Notes: generated from the sequence alone by a model not told the origin. DNA of 60,000 nucleotides from Branchiostoma floridae (GCF_000003815.2 NC_049982.1:17248365-17308364), one strand, 5' to 3'; positions 33,901 through 44,864 are shown, counted from the stretch's first letter. A program made the numbers and translations.

Positions 33901-36900
33901 CAGCATAATGTTTAAAGTATCAGCAATTGCATTATGCTTTATACAAAATTTTTTGTTTTTCATTAGGTGCAACTTACCTCCTATTGGAGGCAAGTATGCT
34001 GAGGACACAGGGATAAAGAGCAATTTTACCACTGCTAACCCCATATCTCAAATATCCTGGATGTAAGTCTTGAGTTTTGTGTTTTTCATTAGGTGCAACT
34101 TGCCTCCTATTGGAGGCAAGTATGCTGTGAACACAGGGATAAGGAGCAGTTTCACCACTGCTAATCCCATATCGCAAATAGCATCAAAGTAAGTGTCATA
34201 TTTTAGATAGCTTAGCATTTTTACAAGTGAGTCAGTACCAGGGTCTCTCTGTATATATCTGTGTACATATATCCCTCCCCTCCCTCTCATTTGCTCCCCT
34301 CTACTTCTTTTGCTCCCCTTTCCTCTCCTGTCCACTAGTCTCTTTTCCACTCCTCTCCTGTCATATCCACTCTCCTCTGCACTCCTCTCCCACCACTTTT
34401 TCATAACTCTCCTCTCCTCCTCTCCTCTCCCATCCCCTCCCCTCCTCTCCACTCCACTCCCCTCCACTCCACCCCTCTCTACACCACTACAATTCACTCC
34501 ACTCTGCTTCTCTGCTCTCTTCCATATTGTCAGTAATGGTTTTTCCCAACATTGTTTTCTTGTCATCACCACTGTTTCAGCACCATGGACATACAGCATT
34601 TGTTTATAATGTCATTGAGCAGAATTGAACATTTGAGGAATGGGCTCCTTAAAATAGTTTCTTAAAACATTGCTTTTTGTGTGATAGCACAAATCCTAAA
34701 TGCGCTAGAGTGACCAGTAGTGCTATATTTTTGATGTATTAGGCCATATTGATTTGATTATGTATATGGATGACATTCGCGCTCGCACCAATTTTCGGCC
34801 ATTTCCAAAAAAAAAAAAGTTTTTGACCACACAGTGAATTGTGCAAAGCAGCTGTAAAATGAGCACATATATGCTGTAGATTGGAAAAAAAGTATCAAAA
34901 AACAGATAAATAATGCCATAGAATGCCAAAATAAATCTTAAGTCAAAGAATAAGATGTGAAAAAAAATCTATTGTTGGTAGGGGTAGGTACCAGTGCAGA
35001 AAATTTAGGTACAGGTTCCGTTCAGGTCCAGAGGATCATTTCCAGATCCGGATCTGAACCTGATTGTCTGTGGAAACTTGAGAATTTGCTATACTCAAAA
35101 CAATGATAATTGGTCAATTTTGCTACAAAGGAATCTGTTTGGTGGATTATCTGACTCCCACTGGCGTTTTAAAATCCCATCTCCAAGTTAATCAAGTTTC
35201 TGTACCTTTGACTGTAGAAACTTGGTGCAAATGACTATAAACTCTACTCGACTTCGCTCTTGTTGTCTTCTTAGCCCGGTAAGACCCCAAACGCTTGCTG
35301 ACATAGTGTGTCCATTTTCTAATTGGCGAAACTGGTTCCACTGATTTTTTACAGGTCTTTTTTTTCGGATCGGTCCAAGAAGAAGAAAAAAACGTTTTGC
35401 ACCTGTACGATGTACTGGTCCCCACACCTAACTGTTGGTATACCATACTATGTGTGTTTAGTCCTATGTTCAACCTTCCTGACCACTTAGATTTCATACT
35501 GAAGTGAACTTTTTTTTTTGGCCAAACTTTTTTTTATTCGCTTCTGGAGTTCCCAGAGGATGTCATCCATATAATCAAATCAACATGGCCTTACATTCAG
35601 TTAATGCTTGTAGGGTGTCTAAAAGTTAGGTTACGCAAGGTAAGTCATCACAATATGTCAGTTCAAATATGCAATTTGAACATCTGCTGCACCACTAGGA
35701 AATAGTGAGACTTAACTTGAAAAGAGTTTTCTGTCAGAAAATGTCAGAATTTTGCTGCTCACATCTGTCTGTATCTAGAAATATTTCAAATGTATTCGCC
35801 AGAATTATCTCATGTATTTGGACCCCTCATGTTGTCCCCTTCCCATCATGGCATTTATGGAGATCCTGCTCTGTGGTACCAACAGATACAAGGGCCTGCG
35901 GACCCAGCAGGGAAGGGACAAGTTTATGACAGACATCAAGAAGTTCCCTGGCCTCCTCTGGGTGTCAGCTTTTGGAGTCAAGGCTGCTACAGGTACAGTG
36001 TGGTAGTGTTGGGCTTCATTAGCCAAAGCTCTTCTAGGAATTTACAGTCAGAAAAAGAGGGATGTTCAGTCACCAGTAATTCTTATCTATTCTTTGCTTT
36101 GGTGTTACACCATTTGTGGATGTTTAGAATCAAGAACATTGTTGAAGGTGCCATTATCGTGAATTACAGGTCTAGTTACTACCTGACAGTCACTGTGATA
36201 AAGAATTAGGTGTTAAGGAAATGATAGTGACTCCATGATGTGTGATGTATGCCCATCCATGTCTCAGTGACCTACATTATCAATGATAATGATCATAGTA
36301 AAATCACAATACATGGAGCATGGAGGTCATTGTATGATGGAACATGCTGATATGGCATGTAGTTCATTAACTTAGAATTTGTTATCCTTTATTATGGTAT
36401 ATGGGTTTTGTGATTTTGATAGTATTAATTGTTCTCTCTTCATCTGTAATAGTAGTGAAATGAAAATGACTTTGCCCCCCACCCCCTTGATTAGAAAACT
36501 GGATTTAATTCAAACTGTTTAATGACCCAAGTCAGTGTATGTTTTGTATTAATACTTTTACTAGTTACCCATGTAACTATGCTCTATGTTTGACAGGAAT
36601 CTCCCAGCAAGCCTTGAGATTTGTAACCCAGAGGAGGATCAGGAACCCAGCACTGGTGTTTGGTAACCCAAAACACTTCATCAACACCATGAACTACTGG
36701 AAAGCACACGGCCTGTCCAACCGGCTGTCCACTGGTGAGGAGATATATCTTTACATCTTCTTTTTATGGCTTGCCACTGTGTGTATGTTTAAAGGAATCA
36801 TAAGTGCACACAATGGAAAGCGAGAGACTTCTTAGTGCACTGTACAATTAGCCTTAAAAGGATTACCTCAGATTTACATAGTGTACATACTCGTATTCTG

Positions 36901-37335
36901 TAGATATCCCAAATTAGTGACTTTTAAGTCATGATTATGAGATTTGGCTAACATGCGAGGACACTGATAAGGGACAAGCTTAGTATAGCTAAGACAGGTA
37001 TTCCAAATCAGTCTTCATGCCTGTTATTATATAATTTTTACTGGAACCATCCGATGTGTTTGTAAAATTGTAACACAAAGAAAGTGTACAATCATGTACC
37101 TGTTGCAGGAATGTACATGTCCAGTATGGCCCTGTCTGTGTGTGACCAGGTGCATCTCTTTGGCTTCTGGCCATTTGACAAGGATCCTGAGGACCAGCCG
37201 CTAGCTTATCACTACTATGACAAGGGCAAAGTGGACAAGGTGCACAACATGCCACAGGAGTTTCTGAAGCTGTTAGAATGGCACCAACAAGGTATAGTCA
37301 ATGTTCATGTACACAAATGTGAGACAGGTAGGTGA
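27923..37335 (+). CDS. Alpha-2,8-sialyltransferase-like (ST8Sia family), Golgi type II protein
   Basis: Coding exons are 27923-28032, 29158-29418, 32906-33050, 33575-33687, then 33967-34062 (5a) or 34093-34188 (5b), 35886-35992, 36597-36734 and 37109-37335. All phases match, giving 398 aa, normal for ST8Sia. A short cytoplasmic tail and signal anchor (about residues 9-27) precede a stem with sequons. Sialylmotif L (RCSVVGNGAILSQSGCG... to RCNLPP) starts near 183. Motif S (GMYMSSMALSVCDQVHLFGF) is at 324-343. Motif III HYYD is at 358-361, and motif VS has H369 and E374. The enzyme would transfer sialic acid from CMP-sialic acid to terminal sialic acid of glycans in the Golgi. GFWPF recalls the ST8Sia I/III/V/VI groups; the paralogue is not resolved. 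A strong alternative donor (ACAG/GTAGGT) lies just before the stop. Confidence 0.9.
30384..31458. mobile_element. PIF/Harbinger-like non-autonomous element (MITE), copy 2
   Basis: Terminal inverted repeats begin AGCCCCGGTCACAAGAATCG, and TAA duplications lie at 30381-30383 and 31459-31461. It sits in the second intron of the ST8Sia-like gene and aligns along its length with copy 1 at 9637-10844. An inner copy of the terminal motif is at about 30495-30517. No coding capacity. Confidence 0.8.
33160..33379. mobile_element. Short MITE with long terminal inverted repeats
   Basis: The left arm GCTAAATTTTTTCCAACACA...ACGGATCAAATTTTCAAC and the right arm, read in reverse complement as GCTAAAATTTCTTCCAAC...ACGGGTCAAATTTTCAAC, share about 50 bp. 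The element is intronic in the ST8Sia-like gene, about 110 bp downstream of its third exon. The target duplication is unclear. Confidence 0.6.
33967..34062 (+). other. Alternative exon 5a of the ST8Sia-like gene
   Basis: The 96-nt exon lies between TTTTTCATTAG and GTAAGT, entering and leaving with two nucleotides of a codon. It encodes the end of sialylmotif L (CNLPPIGGKYAEDTGIKS) and ends ISQISW plus a split Ile codon. There are no stops. It keeps the acidic residue of the family's D(V/T)G position. Confidence 0.8.
34093..34188 (+). other. Alternative exon 5b of the ST8Sia-like gene
   Basis: This 96-nt tandem copy of exon 5a lies 126 bp downstream, with the same acceptor (TTTTTCATTAG), donor (GTAAGT) and phase. 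It encodes CNLPPIGGKYAVNTGIRS and ends ISQIAS plus a split Lys codon, giving KYKGL on joining the next exon. Relative to 5a there are four synonymous single-base changes and seven residue changes. Confidence 0.8.
34272..34523 (+). repeat. Pyrimidine-rich (CTCC/TCTC) tract in intron after exons 5a/5b
   Basis: About 250 nt, almost all C and T on the sense strand, made of irregular CTCCTCT, CCCCTCC and TCTTTT blocks. It begins 84 nt after the exon 5b donor. Beyond being a low-complexity repeat, it could bind pyrimidine-tract proteins in the pre-mRNA. The open frames across it are artefacts of composition. Confidence 0.7.
34742..35590. mobile_element. Second Harbinger-like MITE family, TTA target duplication
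   Basis: The left end GGCCATATTGATTTGATTAT and the right end, read in reverse complement as GGCCATGTTGATTTGATTAT, continue into shared ATATGGATGACAT. TTA flanks both sides (34739-34741 and 35591-35593). The 849-bp interior has no transposase. A similar terminus is found alone near 13262. Intronic in the ST8Sia-like gene. Confidence 0.7.
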
Positions 37336-38405
37336 TGCTGGTGCATATCACTGGTTACTTGCCGTCAGTATGCAAGCTACCAGGTACATGTGCAAATGAA
37401 GTAGAACATGTTAGATAAATCAATCTTGTCCGCAGCATTCTACATTTGTATGGGTCAAACTATGGTAGTGTATAAAAGACATCCTGGCACAGCTGTCTAC
37501 ATTGTAACTCCCCTCCTTAGAGTAGTAGCTGGGATGAAAAGTATTTTTGATACATGATCTTGAGGCTGTTGTACAGAGGCTAACTAACTTAGCACAGGGA
37601 GCTGGTTTGTTTTTCAGTCTAGTTCTATACTCAGTCCAAAGCATCAAACACACTGCCAGGTTTACATTTGTCCTCCATTTTTGCAGTCTTCCGAGCGTTA
37701 TACATTTGTACATACCGGTAACGTTATGTGCCATCCAATATAATTAATGTCGAGGTCTATTTTCTACATAATAACAATAGAGACAAGTATTGTTCAGTAA
37801 CTTTTCATGCTTATTGTTGTCATTTTGATATCTATATCTACATTAGAATGTAGTAATGGTACTGTGAGCACGAAGTTGTTGACTGTATTTTGAGAACTAG
37901 TACAACTATGTACTTGAAGTACATCATAGCTGTGTATAGAATTGTGGCCTTGATCAGGCCAGGTTCCTCACGCAGTGTGAAGTACTGCAGCTAGTCTTGC
38001 AATGAGAGCTTGGGGAATATGGAAGAGAACTCAATCTGATAAGGAGAGTTACCAGGCAAAGACTCGGGTGCAATTTAATTATGTTTATCTTGAATGTAGT
38101 GCCTCCTGGTAGTGAGTGAAAGAGGTGCAGTTCACATAGTAATCATAGAAACATGTGCCTCTGTCAATCAGTTAAATTGTCATCAGTTTGTTTTATCCTT
38201 AGGCTAGTAAATTGTATTGTCTGAATCAGGCAGTTCTCAATAAGTTGTTAATTTTATTATCAAACTTTTATCAATATCAATGTATTCATCATCATCAATC
38301 TTTTACAATCAATAGCATAAGCTTTGGCTTTTTTTAGCAGTTAAATCAATTCTTGTATATATGATATGTAAATTGTTTTGCAAAAGGGTACTTATATATG
38401 TATGT
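37336..38405. other. 3' flank of the ST8Sia-like gene, no further gene recognised
   Basis: The segment presumably starts with the 3' untranslated region. No convincing polyadenylation signal close to the stop was found. No additional coding exon is supported. Confidence 0.4.
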
Positions 38406-38453
38406 AGAGAGAGAGAGAGAGGGGGAGGGAGAGAGGAAGGAAGAGAGAGTGTG
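38406..38453 (+). repeat. (GA)n microsatellite
   Basis: Purine-only run of AGAGAG, GGGAGG and GAAGGAAG units about 48 bp long, lying just left of the MITE at 38465. Confidence 0.85.
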
Positions 38454-38464
38454 TACTTAAAGCT

Positions 38465-38733
38465 AAGGGCACAACCCACCGTACATGTTATTTGTCCGTA
38501 CATTTTGTGGGGAAGCCACGTCCGTCAGGTTTTTCTGAAAAAGGGGAAGGAATGGCAAGAGCAGGGAGTACGTCTAAATGCACATCTCTCGCATGGTTGC
38601 GTTAGTATATGATCCAAATTCCGTTGGATTCCGTAGTATTTCGTACGGAGGCGGTACTTACGGATCCCATAAGATTGCCCAAGTTTTTGCATGTAGACAG
38701 CATGCAGTTGAACGTACGGCGTGTTGTGCCCTT
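38465..38733. mobile_element. Candidate MITE with AAGGGCACAAC termini
   Basis: The left end AAGGGCACAACCCACCGTAC pairs with the right end, read in reverse complement as AAGGGCACAACACGCCGTAC. The element is about 269 bp. ACTTAA occurs outside both ends and might be part of a duplication, though spacing differs on the two sides. Confidence 0.55.
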
Positions 38734-39794
38734 CACTTAAGGTTACAGATCTAGAGTTCTTGTTTTGGAGCAGTTAAAATTCGATCAAAATTGACTCACC
38801 TGGTAAGATTGAATTGCTTGGAAGATCCAAATGTTATTGTTTGGTCCACAGAAAAGTTGACTTATTTAGATGATTCAAAAGTATAGTTCACAAGAGATTT
38901 TATTTTGGACAGAAAGATTTTATTTTGATGTGCATTATTCATTATACAATGTAGAAGATTTATTTGCCTACAGACACAAGTGTCCAGAGCATCAAAAATT
39001 ATTTGAATTCAGTATTTTACAGATGTTTATTTTAGACTGTTATAAAATAGACATACTTTCTGTTGTAGTAAGATGCATGTCAAGTGCCTTTCCTTGGTTT
39101 GGTTTATTGTGCGAGGCTATGCAAGGTGGTGATAAGTACAGATTGTCAATCTGTATTTGTTTGGGGGAAAGGTACATGTTTGGCATCAACTGTTTTTTAA
39201 AACCACACATAGAGCTTGACTAGTGCATACTAACCACATGTGTAATAGTTTGTGGAGAATGTTTGAAATATTGCTTGCTGTTAGCTTGAAAAATATAGCA
39301 GAATGTATTGAGAATTAAATCTTGCAACAGTCTGGTCAAAAATGTACACATCATCGTGTTTGTGGTCAAACAAACCCTGCTTCTCATCATCTTATTCTGT
39401 ATTACAGTATTGTTGTCTTTTGTAATGGTTATTTAAACATTGATTCAGATTTTTGTGAATTTTCTCTGAATAGTTCCTTACAATTTATACATTCCAGTCA
39501 ATGAATATATGTAGGCAATGGACTGACCAGAGATTTCAGACTTCTTCAGTGCCAAACATGTGTATCTACTGTATATTCTTATTGCTCCTCTTGCCCTGTG
39601 ATCTATGGTGCAATTGAATCAGACAGCTGCTGTGAAGGTGCAATAGAAATGTATTGTATGTCTTAACATCTGTCTGTATGTACTTAGCGCTCATGAAACA
39701 ACTTGTTTTACCTGTGGCAGTTCTAAATATGTTTTGTCACTATGCCACATCAACTGTGTTCAACTTATTATGAACTAGAGTTCGGCGACCTCAT
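38734..39794. other. Non-coding, no gene recognised
   Basis: AT-rich intergenic sequence between the two convergent sialyltransferase genes. No gene, tandem array or terminal inverted repeat noticed. Confidence 0.4.
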
Positions 39795-40860
39795 ACCTCC
39801 ATGAAAATTTAGAGCTTTCGTAAATTTCATACAATTGACTAACACATTAACATAATTTATGCATGGTGTTGTTCATCATTGACTAACGTACACATGTCAC
39901 AGTTATAAAATTCCCATTATTAATCATAAAGCGGTTTTGCAATTTTTACATAAATTATGCAAATAAGTTCCTCATTACCATATTTGGTATCTGCTTATAT
40001 TCCACCTATCGTAATTAACATGTGTTACATGTATTGAGGTCCAGTTATTGAAAACAATGGAACTATACAATTTTCTCATTAATTATGCAAATTAAGTCTT
40101 GATTTGCATAACATGTATATCATTATGAACATCTTTGCCTAAGCTACCCGCATGCCTAAAATGCAGGCAATCCGTCGTTCCTTTCTGCAGTTATCCTCTT
40201 TGGAGTGTCTTGACAAAAACACCCATGCAGTTCCACAATTAAATGTTAGGGGGCTGAAACTTGCCCCACTTTGTCATGACACCAAAAGCTATCTACCACC
40301 AAAATGTCAAGACCATAGTATGTCTGGAACAAGAGATACATTGAAAAAACTGCTATGATAGAATATTCTCATTAATTATGCAAATGTACTCCTGTTTTGC
40401 ATAATTAGTATCTTATCTTGTAAAACATTGTCTAAGGTACCTACAAAATGTACATACCAAAAATGATGAAAATCCGTTATTTCCTTCTTGAGTTATTGTC
40501 TTCAGAAGTTTTTGACAAAAATGTCCCTGCTTTCCCAAAACTAGACGCTAGGGGGCCCAAACTTATGTCACTTATTCCTGAGCACAAGAGCTATCTAACA
40601 CTCCAAAATCGTGACCATAGCTTGCTCAGAACACGAGATAGCAAACCCGGAAGTTGCACTGCAGTACCAAGGGAAGCCGCTAGGGGGCCCAAAATCTAAT
40701 CATTTTCAGCTTTCATCACACCCTACCAACACGCCAAGTATGAAACCAATCCACCAAGCCGTTCTTGAGTTATCTTGTTTACACACACACACACAGACAG
40801 ACAGACACACAGACAAACACAGGGTAAAATATAACCTCCATGACATTTCATGGAGGTAAT
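39795..40860. repeat. Hairpin-ended interspersed repeat with internal 293-bp duplication
   Basis: The repeat begins at ACCTCCATGAAAATTT and ends at 40834-40857 in a perfect hairpin (ACCTCCATGA, CATT, TCATGGAGGT), preceded by a CA/GACA microsatellite. Two diverged units of about 293 bp start with CATTAATTATGCAAAT at 40077 and 40370. Related pieces occur at 42026-42390, 56318-56460 and 57002-57110. Type unknown; no coding capacity. Confidence 0.65.
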
Positions 40861-42025
40861 GATGGGAAGGAAGAGGTGGTGACATTGGCATAGACCATGT
40901 GCAAATTGAAAATAATGTGACCATTCACATTTTGTGGGGGATAAAATGGCAATTTCCTGACATTGCTTGTGAATCATTGCTGAAAAGTAATATATTTGTC
41001 AAGTCAGGAGATAGAATACATATGTAGAATAGCATTGCTGACATTGCACCATTAGTGAGAGTTAGTACCTTATTAATTACTTTTTTTAATGAAGATTAGA
41101 CAGACATTGTAGTTTGTATGTACTGTGTACTTCATTGTACTTTCCCCAAATTGACGGCTTTTCATCAGGAAGGTAGGAGAAAATCACTGGGATAATCAAT
41201 GAATGCTCCTTGGATAATCTTAAGAAAATTTGACCAAAACGTTTCATGGGAAAAATTTCATTTTCACCCTGATGCTTACTTGTCCATCCCCAATGTATAA
41301 GTTCATAGTACCTAAGCCATCTACATTACATTATTTTGTATAGCTTATTTTGTCAGTTGTATGATCTTATCTGCATCTACCTCTGCTGAAGGTACTGTGT
41401 ATCGGAGCTAGGGCTGTCTCCAGATTTAAATTTCTTTTCCGTCCAACTCATCGTTTTGGAGTCCTTGATTTTGATTAAATTACATTTTGTCATTAAATAT
41501 GTTATTTCAAGCTTACAAGAATACATTTTCATCATGAAGTCATGAAGGTCACATTTTTTGGACGGATGGGGTGAAACTTTTTTCCGTTGTAACAAGCAAA
41601 TTTCCATTCTGGTAAAGAGGGACTGGTAATGGAGACAGCCCCGATAGGAACTCCTGTGGTCAGCACCTCAGATATCCCTCTGTGCATCTGTGATAACTGA
41701 AAAGATCTTTGGTTGTTGACAAGAATTATGTGGAACACTATTGTTCTGGAGTTGTATACTCAATTGTTAAATGTGCAACCGTCTTGCCTTCATGTTGGTT
41801 TGAAAAAATAATAAAAGAGACATTGCTCATTGTTACTTACTGTAGTTGTGAATTATTAATGAATGTTCACAGATTGGTATGACAAATATCTTCAATTTTG
41901 AGGGATGTCAAACAATAGATCCTGGCTCACTCACATTTGCAATAGATTCTGACTGTCTATCATAATTAGCACTTTAATCAGTAAAATAGCAACTTGGGCA
42001 GATCTTTTCATATCTTTGTTTTTTT
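40861..42025. other. Non-coding, no gene recognised
   Basis: AT-rich sequence without a supported gene or structured repeat. Confidence 0.4.
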
Positions 42026-42390
42026 ACCTCCATGAAATATTTGAGGTAATATTTTAGCATTTGTATACAAGATAAGGATGGCTGGATGGATTGGTTAATT
42101 TGTATTTGGTGTCTTGAAAGGGTGTGACGAAAACTGGAAATGATTAGATTTTGTGCGACCTAGCAGCTGCCCTTGGTACTGCAGCAGTATTTATCAACCA
42201 CTCAAAAAATCCATGGCATATTCAGAACACAAGATATCAGAACGGGGAGTTCCACTGCAGTACCAAGGGCAGCTGCTAGGGGATCCCAAATCTAATCATT
42301 TCCAGTTTAATCACACCCCACCAACACACCAAATACAGAACCAGTCAATCTAGCTGTAATTAAGTTGTGTAAATGAAATACAATGTGAGG
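42026..42390. repeat. Fold-back member of the hairpin-ended repeat family
   Basis: The left arm (42101-42184) and right arm (42255-42339) are reverse complements over about 80 bp, sharing CTGCAGTACCAAGGGCAGCT and TCTAATCATTTCCAG. They surround a spacer of about 70 bp. The right arm also matches 40650-40760, so this is an inverted duplication of that repeat. Confidence 0.65.
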
Positions 42391-43554
42391 TATTCAGTAT
42401 TCTAGTTTACTAACCGTAGGTAGGATCAATTGAAGGCCAATCTAATCTGCGGCAGGACCGAGGGCAGAACATTGATATCGAAATTAAAGACATGCATGTG
42501 CCAAGCACACGCGCGTACATTCTGTTCATGAACTGATAGAATGAAGAATGGGAGGACAACAAGCTCAAAGTCAACTAATAGATTTTATTTGCACTTTACA
42601 ATGTAGGTGGTGATTTACCTTCATGTGAGAAGTGATCAGGTCTAGCCCTGCCTCTCATATTTATGTGGGCAGAATCAGTCAGGAATAGCATCACAAATAT
42701 GTTATGATGTCCTGGGAAAGTCTTTTGTTGGAAATTCGACATCCAGAATCCAAATAAAGAGTGAGTCTTCAATATAAAATGATGTTAAATTCAGCAACAG
42801 CCCCATAATTATGTAAACAAAAGGCTATGCTGCTACACGTGCAAGGTTTTCTTTAGAACACAACCTAACAGTAGAATCAACTGGAAAATGACAACAAGAA
42901 CTACAGGGAGTCCAACAAAATTGTTATTCACATACATTTAGATATTCTTTACTTTAGCCAGAGAACATGTTAATTTCAGAACATGTACAGTGGTACAAGG
43001 TTACAAATCTTTCAGGTTGCAACAAGAAAGACTGGCTGATTTCAATAATCATATCTCAATACCAGGGAGTCGTGATTTGTCTCTGCACTATCAGATTACA
43101 TGCAAACAGCACCACATGACAGACATAGACAACAGGTAGCACATCAAAGTGACTTTCTGTCCTGTTATACTTAACAGAGCTATATATACAAAGAAAAGCA
43201 AGTTTTCTAAATAGTGACATGGTGCCAATGGTCTGCAGCAGAAGACAAGAATATGACAAATCTCTATAACATTTGATATGCTCACTCTAAGATTATATAA
43301 TACATACATCTTAAAATTAAAAACGACTTACGACTTAAAATAGCACAACCAAGGTGGTTTGAAGATAAGCCAACAACCAGTATAGTATGTGGTCTGTTAC
43401 ACATACAAATTTACCACCAACAAATCTGGCTTCACTGCCCTTTCAGATATTGATATCATCCAATTCTCCTCCTGTTATCTTTTTATGTATATGAATTTAT
43501 TACAAATTCTATAAAAATCATAGCATTTGACCTAAAATGAAATGAAGGAAAATG

Positions 43555-43654
43555 NNNNNNNNNNNNNNNNNNNNNNNNNNNNNNNNNNNNNNNNNNNNNN
43601 NNNNNNNNNNNNNNNNNNNNNNNNNNNNNNNNNNNNNNNNNNNNNNNNNNNNNN
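43555..43654. other. Assembly gap of exactly 100 N
   Basis: A run of exactly 100 N marks a scaffold gap of unknown true size. It lies in the 3' flank of the minus-strand sialyltransferase gene, so part of a 3' UTR or repeat could be missing. Confidence 0.95.
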
Positions 43655-44670
43655 GTAACAACAGTTTCTGTGGTGACTTCTGGGTGCCGTGAAGTCATGT
43701 CAGAAACAAAACGCAAAAGTGCACTTTCAAGAGGTCCCATATTTAGTAGTTGTTTCAATACATGCAGAATATTCTAAGTTCTGTGATAGCATGTAAAATA
43801 TTCTGCATTAATAATGACAAAGATAAATCAACAAGTTTTACTTGGATATCAAAGGAAACATTTTACCCATTTTACACAAAAAAGTGCTGCTCAAAGAAAG
43901 TACAGCCTACCTGTGCCAGCACAAATAGATTTCCATCCATGTTTTTCAGAGCTACATATTTTTACATGTAAATCATTGCTGTAAACACAATTACATAGTA
44001 GCTTTCTATAATTGCCATTTGAAAGTTATATTCAATTTAGCCATGGCATAGCAGATTTTGACATCGAGGAAAGCTATACTTGACACATATGAATGTATCT
44101 ATTCTCTGCTGCATCTTGACTATTGAAACAACAGAACAACCCTCTGGAATGTATAAGCACCCACCATGTGTTGCACATTCAGCAGCTTATCTCTTCAAAA
44201 AAACTTTCACCATGTACATAATTACATATTTACAACATACAAAAAGTGCTTAAAATCCAAGAAGTTCTTTCCAATTTGTCTTACAAAACAGACCTTGTAA
44301 AAGAGACTTTTATATTCTAACACCAAATCTATCTCAGCAACAAACATGTACAAAAGAGTTCTTTCTTGTAGAAAAAGTGACCTTCTCACAACATGTACAT
44401 CTTACATCCATGCATACAATATAGTACATGTATGATAATCTTTTTACCAAAGCCTTTGTTAATACATCCAATGAAAAAATACAAATAAAATCTCTGTCAT
44501 CACAAACTGGTATCTCAAAAGCAGGTACACTTTGACTGAACTTTTTTTGATGTTCAAAATCTGGGCATTGACAGAGATTTTATGGTAAGTTTTCATAGAT
44601 GTTCCACACCAGTCTCCCTTTATACACACACTACATCTACACCTGGACTGTCTGACTGGACAAGAAGCCC
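43655..44670. other. 3' flank of the minus-strand sialyltransferase gene
   Basis: AT-rich sequence with no supported coding exon, possibly a long 3' untranslated region of the ST6GalNAc-like gene. Confidence 0.4.
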
Positions 44671-44833
44671 TCAGGCCTTAACAGGAAGGAGTGTTTTCTT
44701 GACCTTCTCCTTCTGGGACTTCCCCTTCTGCTGTGGTGCTGAGGACACATGGCTGCAGAATACTGTGCAGGCCATCACACCTACAAGGCACAGCAGTGGA
44801 ACAACCCAGTAGACAGTCTGCAGTAATTGTCAC
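44671..44833 (-). other. Possible extra last exon of the ST6GalNAc-like gene
   Basis: A strong acceptor (TGTGTCCTTCCTACAG, AG at 44835-44834 on the minus strand) precedes G-TGA-CAA-TTA. The final Arg codon of the previous exon holds a donor (AG/GTAAAC). Joining the two rebuilds AGG and then reads TGA. Beyond that TGA the same frame stays open for 52 codons to TGA at 44671-44673. It encodes a hydrophobic stretch (YWVVPLLCLVGVMAC) and a Lys-rich end (KGKSQKEKVKK). Whether this exon is used or read through is unknown. Confidence 0.45.
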
Positions 44834-44858
44834 CTGTAGGAAGGACACAGGTGCACAC

Positions 44859-44864
44859 TTTATT
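44859..44864 (-). terminator. AATAAA polyadenylation hexamer
   Basis: Canonical AATAAA on the minus strand about 140 nt after the TAA stop of the last standard exon of the ST6GalNAc-like gene and just before the extra exon. Its use would give the short transcript. Confidence 0.45.

Noticed and set aside
34048-34609. Open frames on both strands over the pyrimidine tract
   Set aside because: Low-complexity composition (Leu/Ser/Pro or Arg/Glu/Gly runs) produces long frames by chance.
35192-35497. Minus-strand frame with KKRPVKNQ-like basic peptide inside a MITE
   Set aside because: Lies wholly inside the MITE at 34742-35590, has no transposase motif and no start context.
35803-35885. Earlier acceptors for the sixth ST8Sia-like exon
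   Set aside because: Acceptors at 35778, 35802 and 35862 put the exon out of frame; only the site at 35885 keeps KYKGL...LLWVSAFG in phase.
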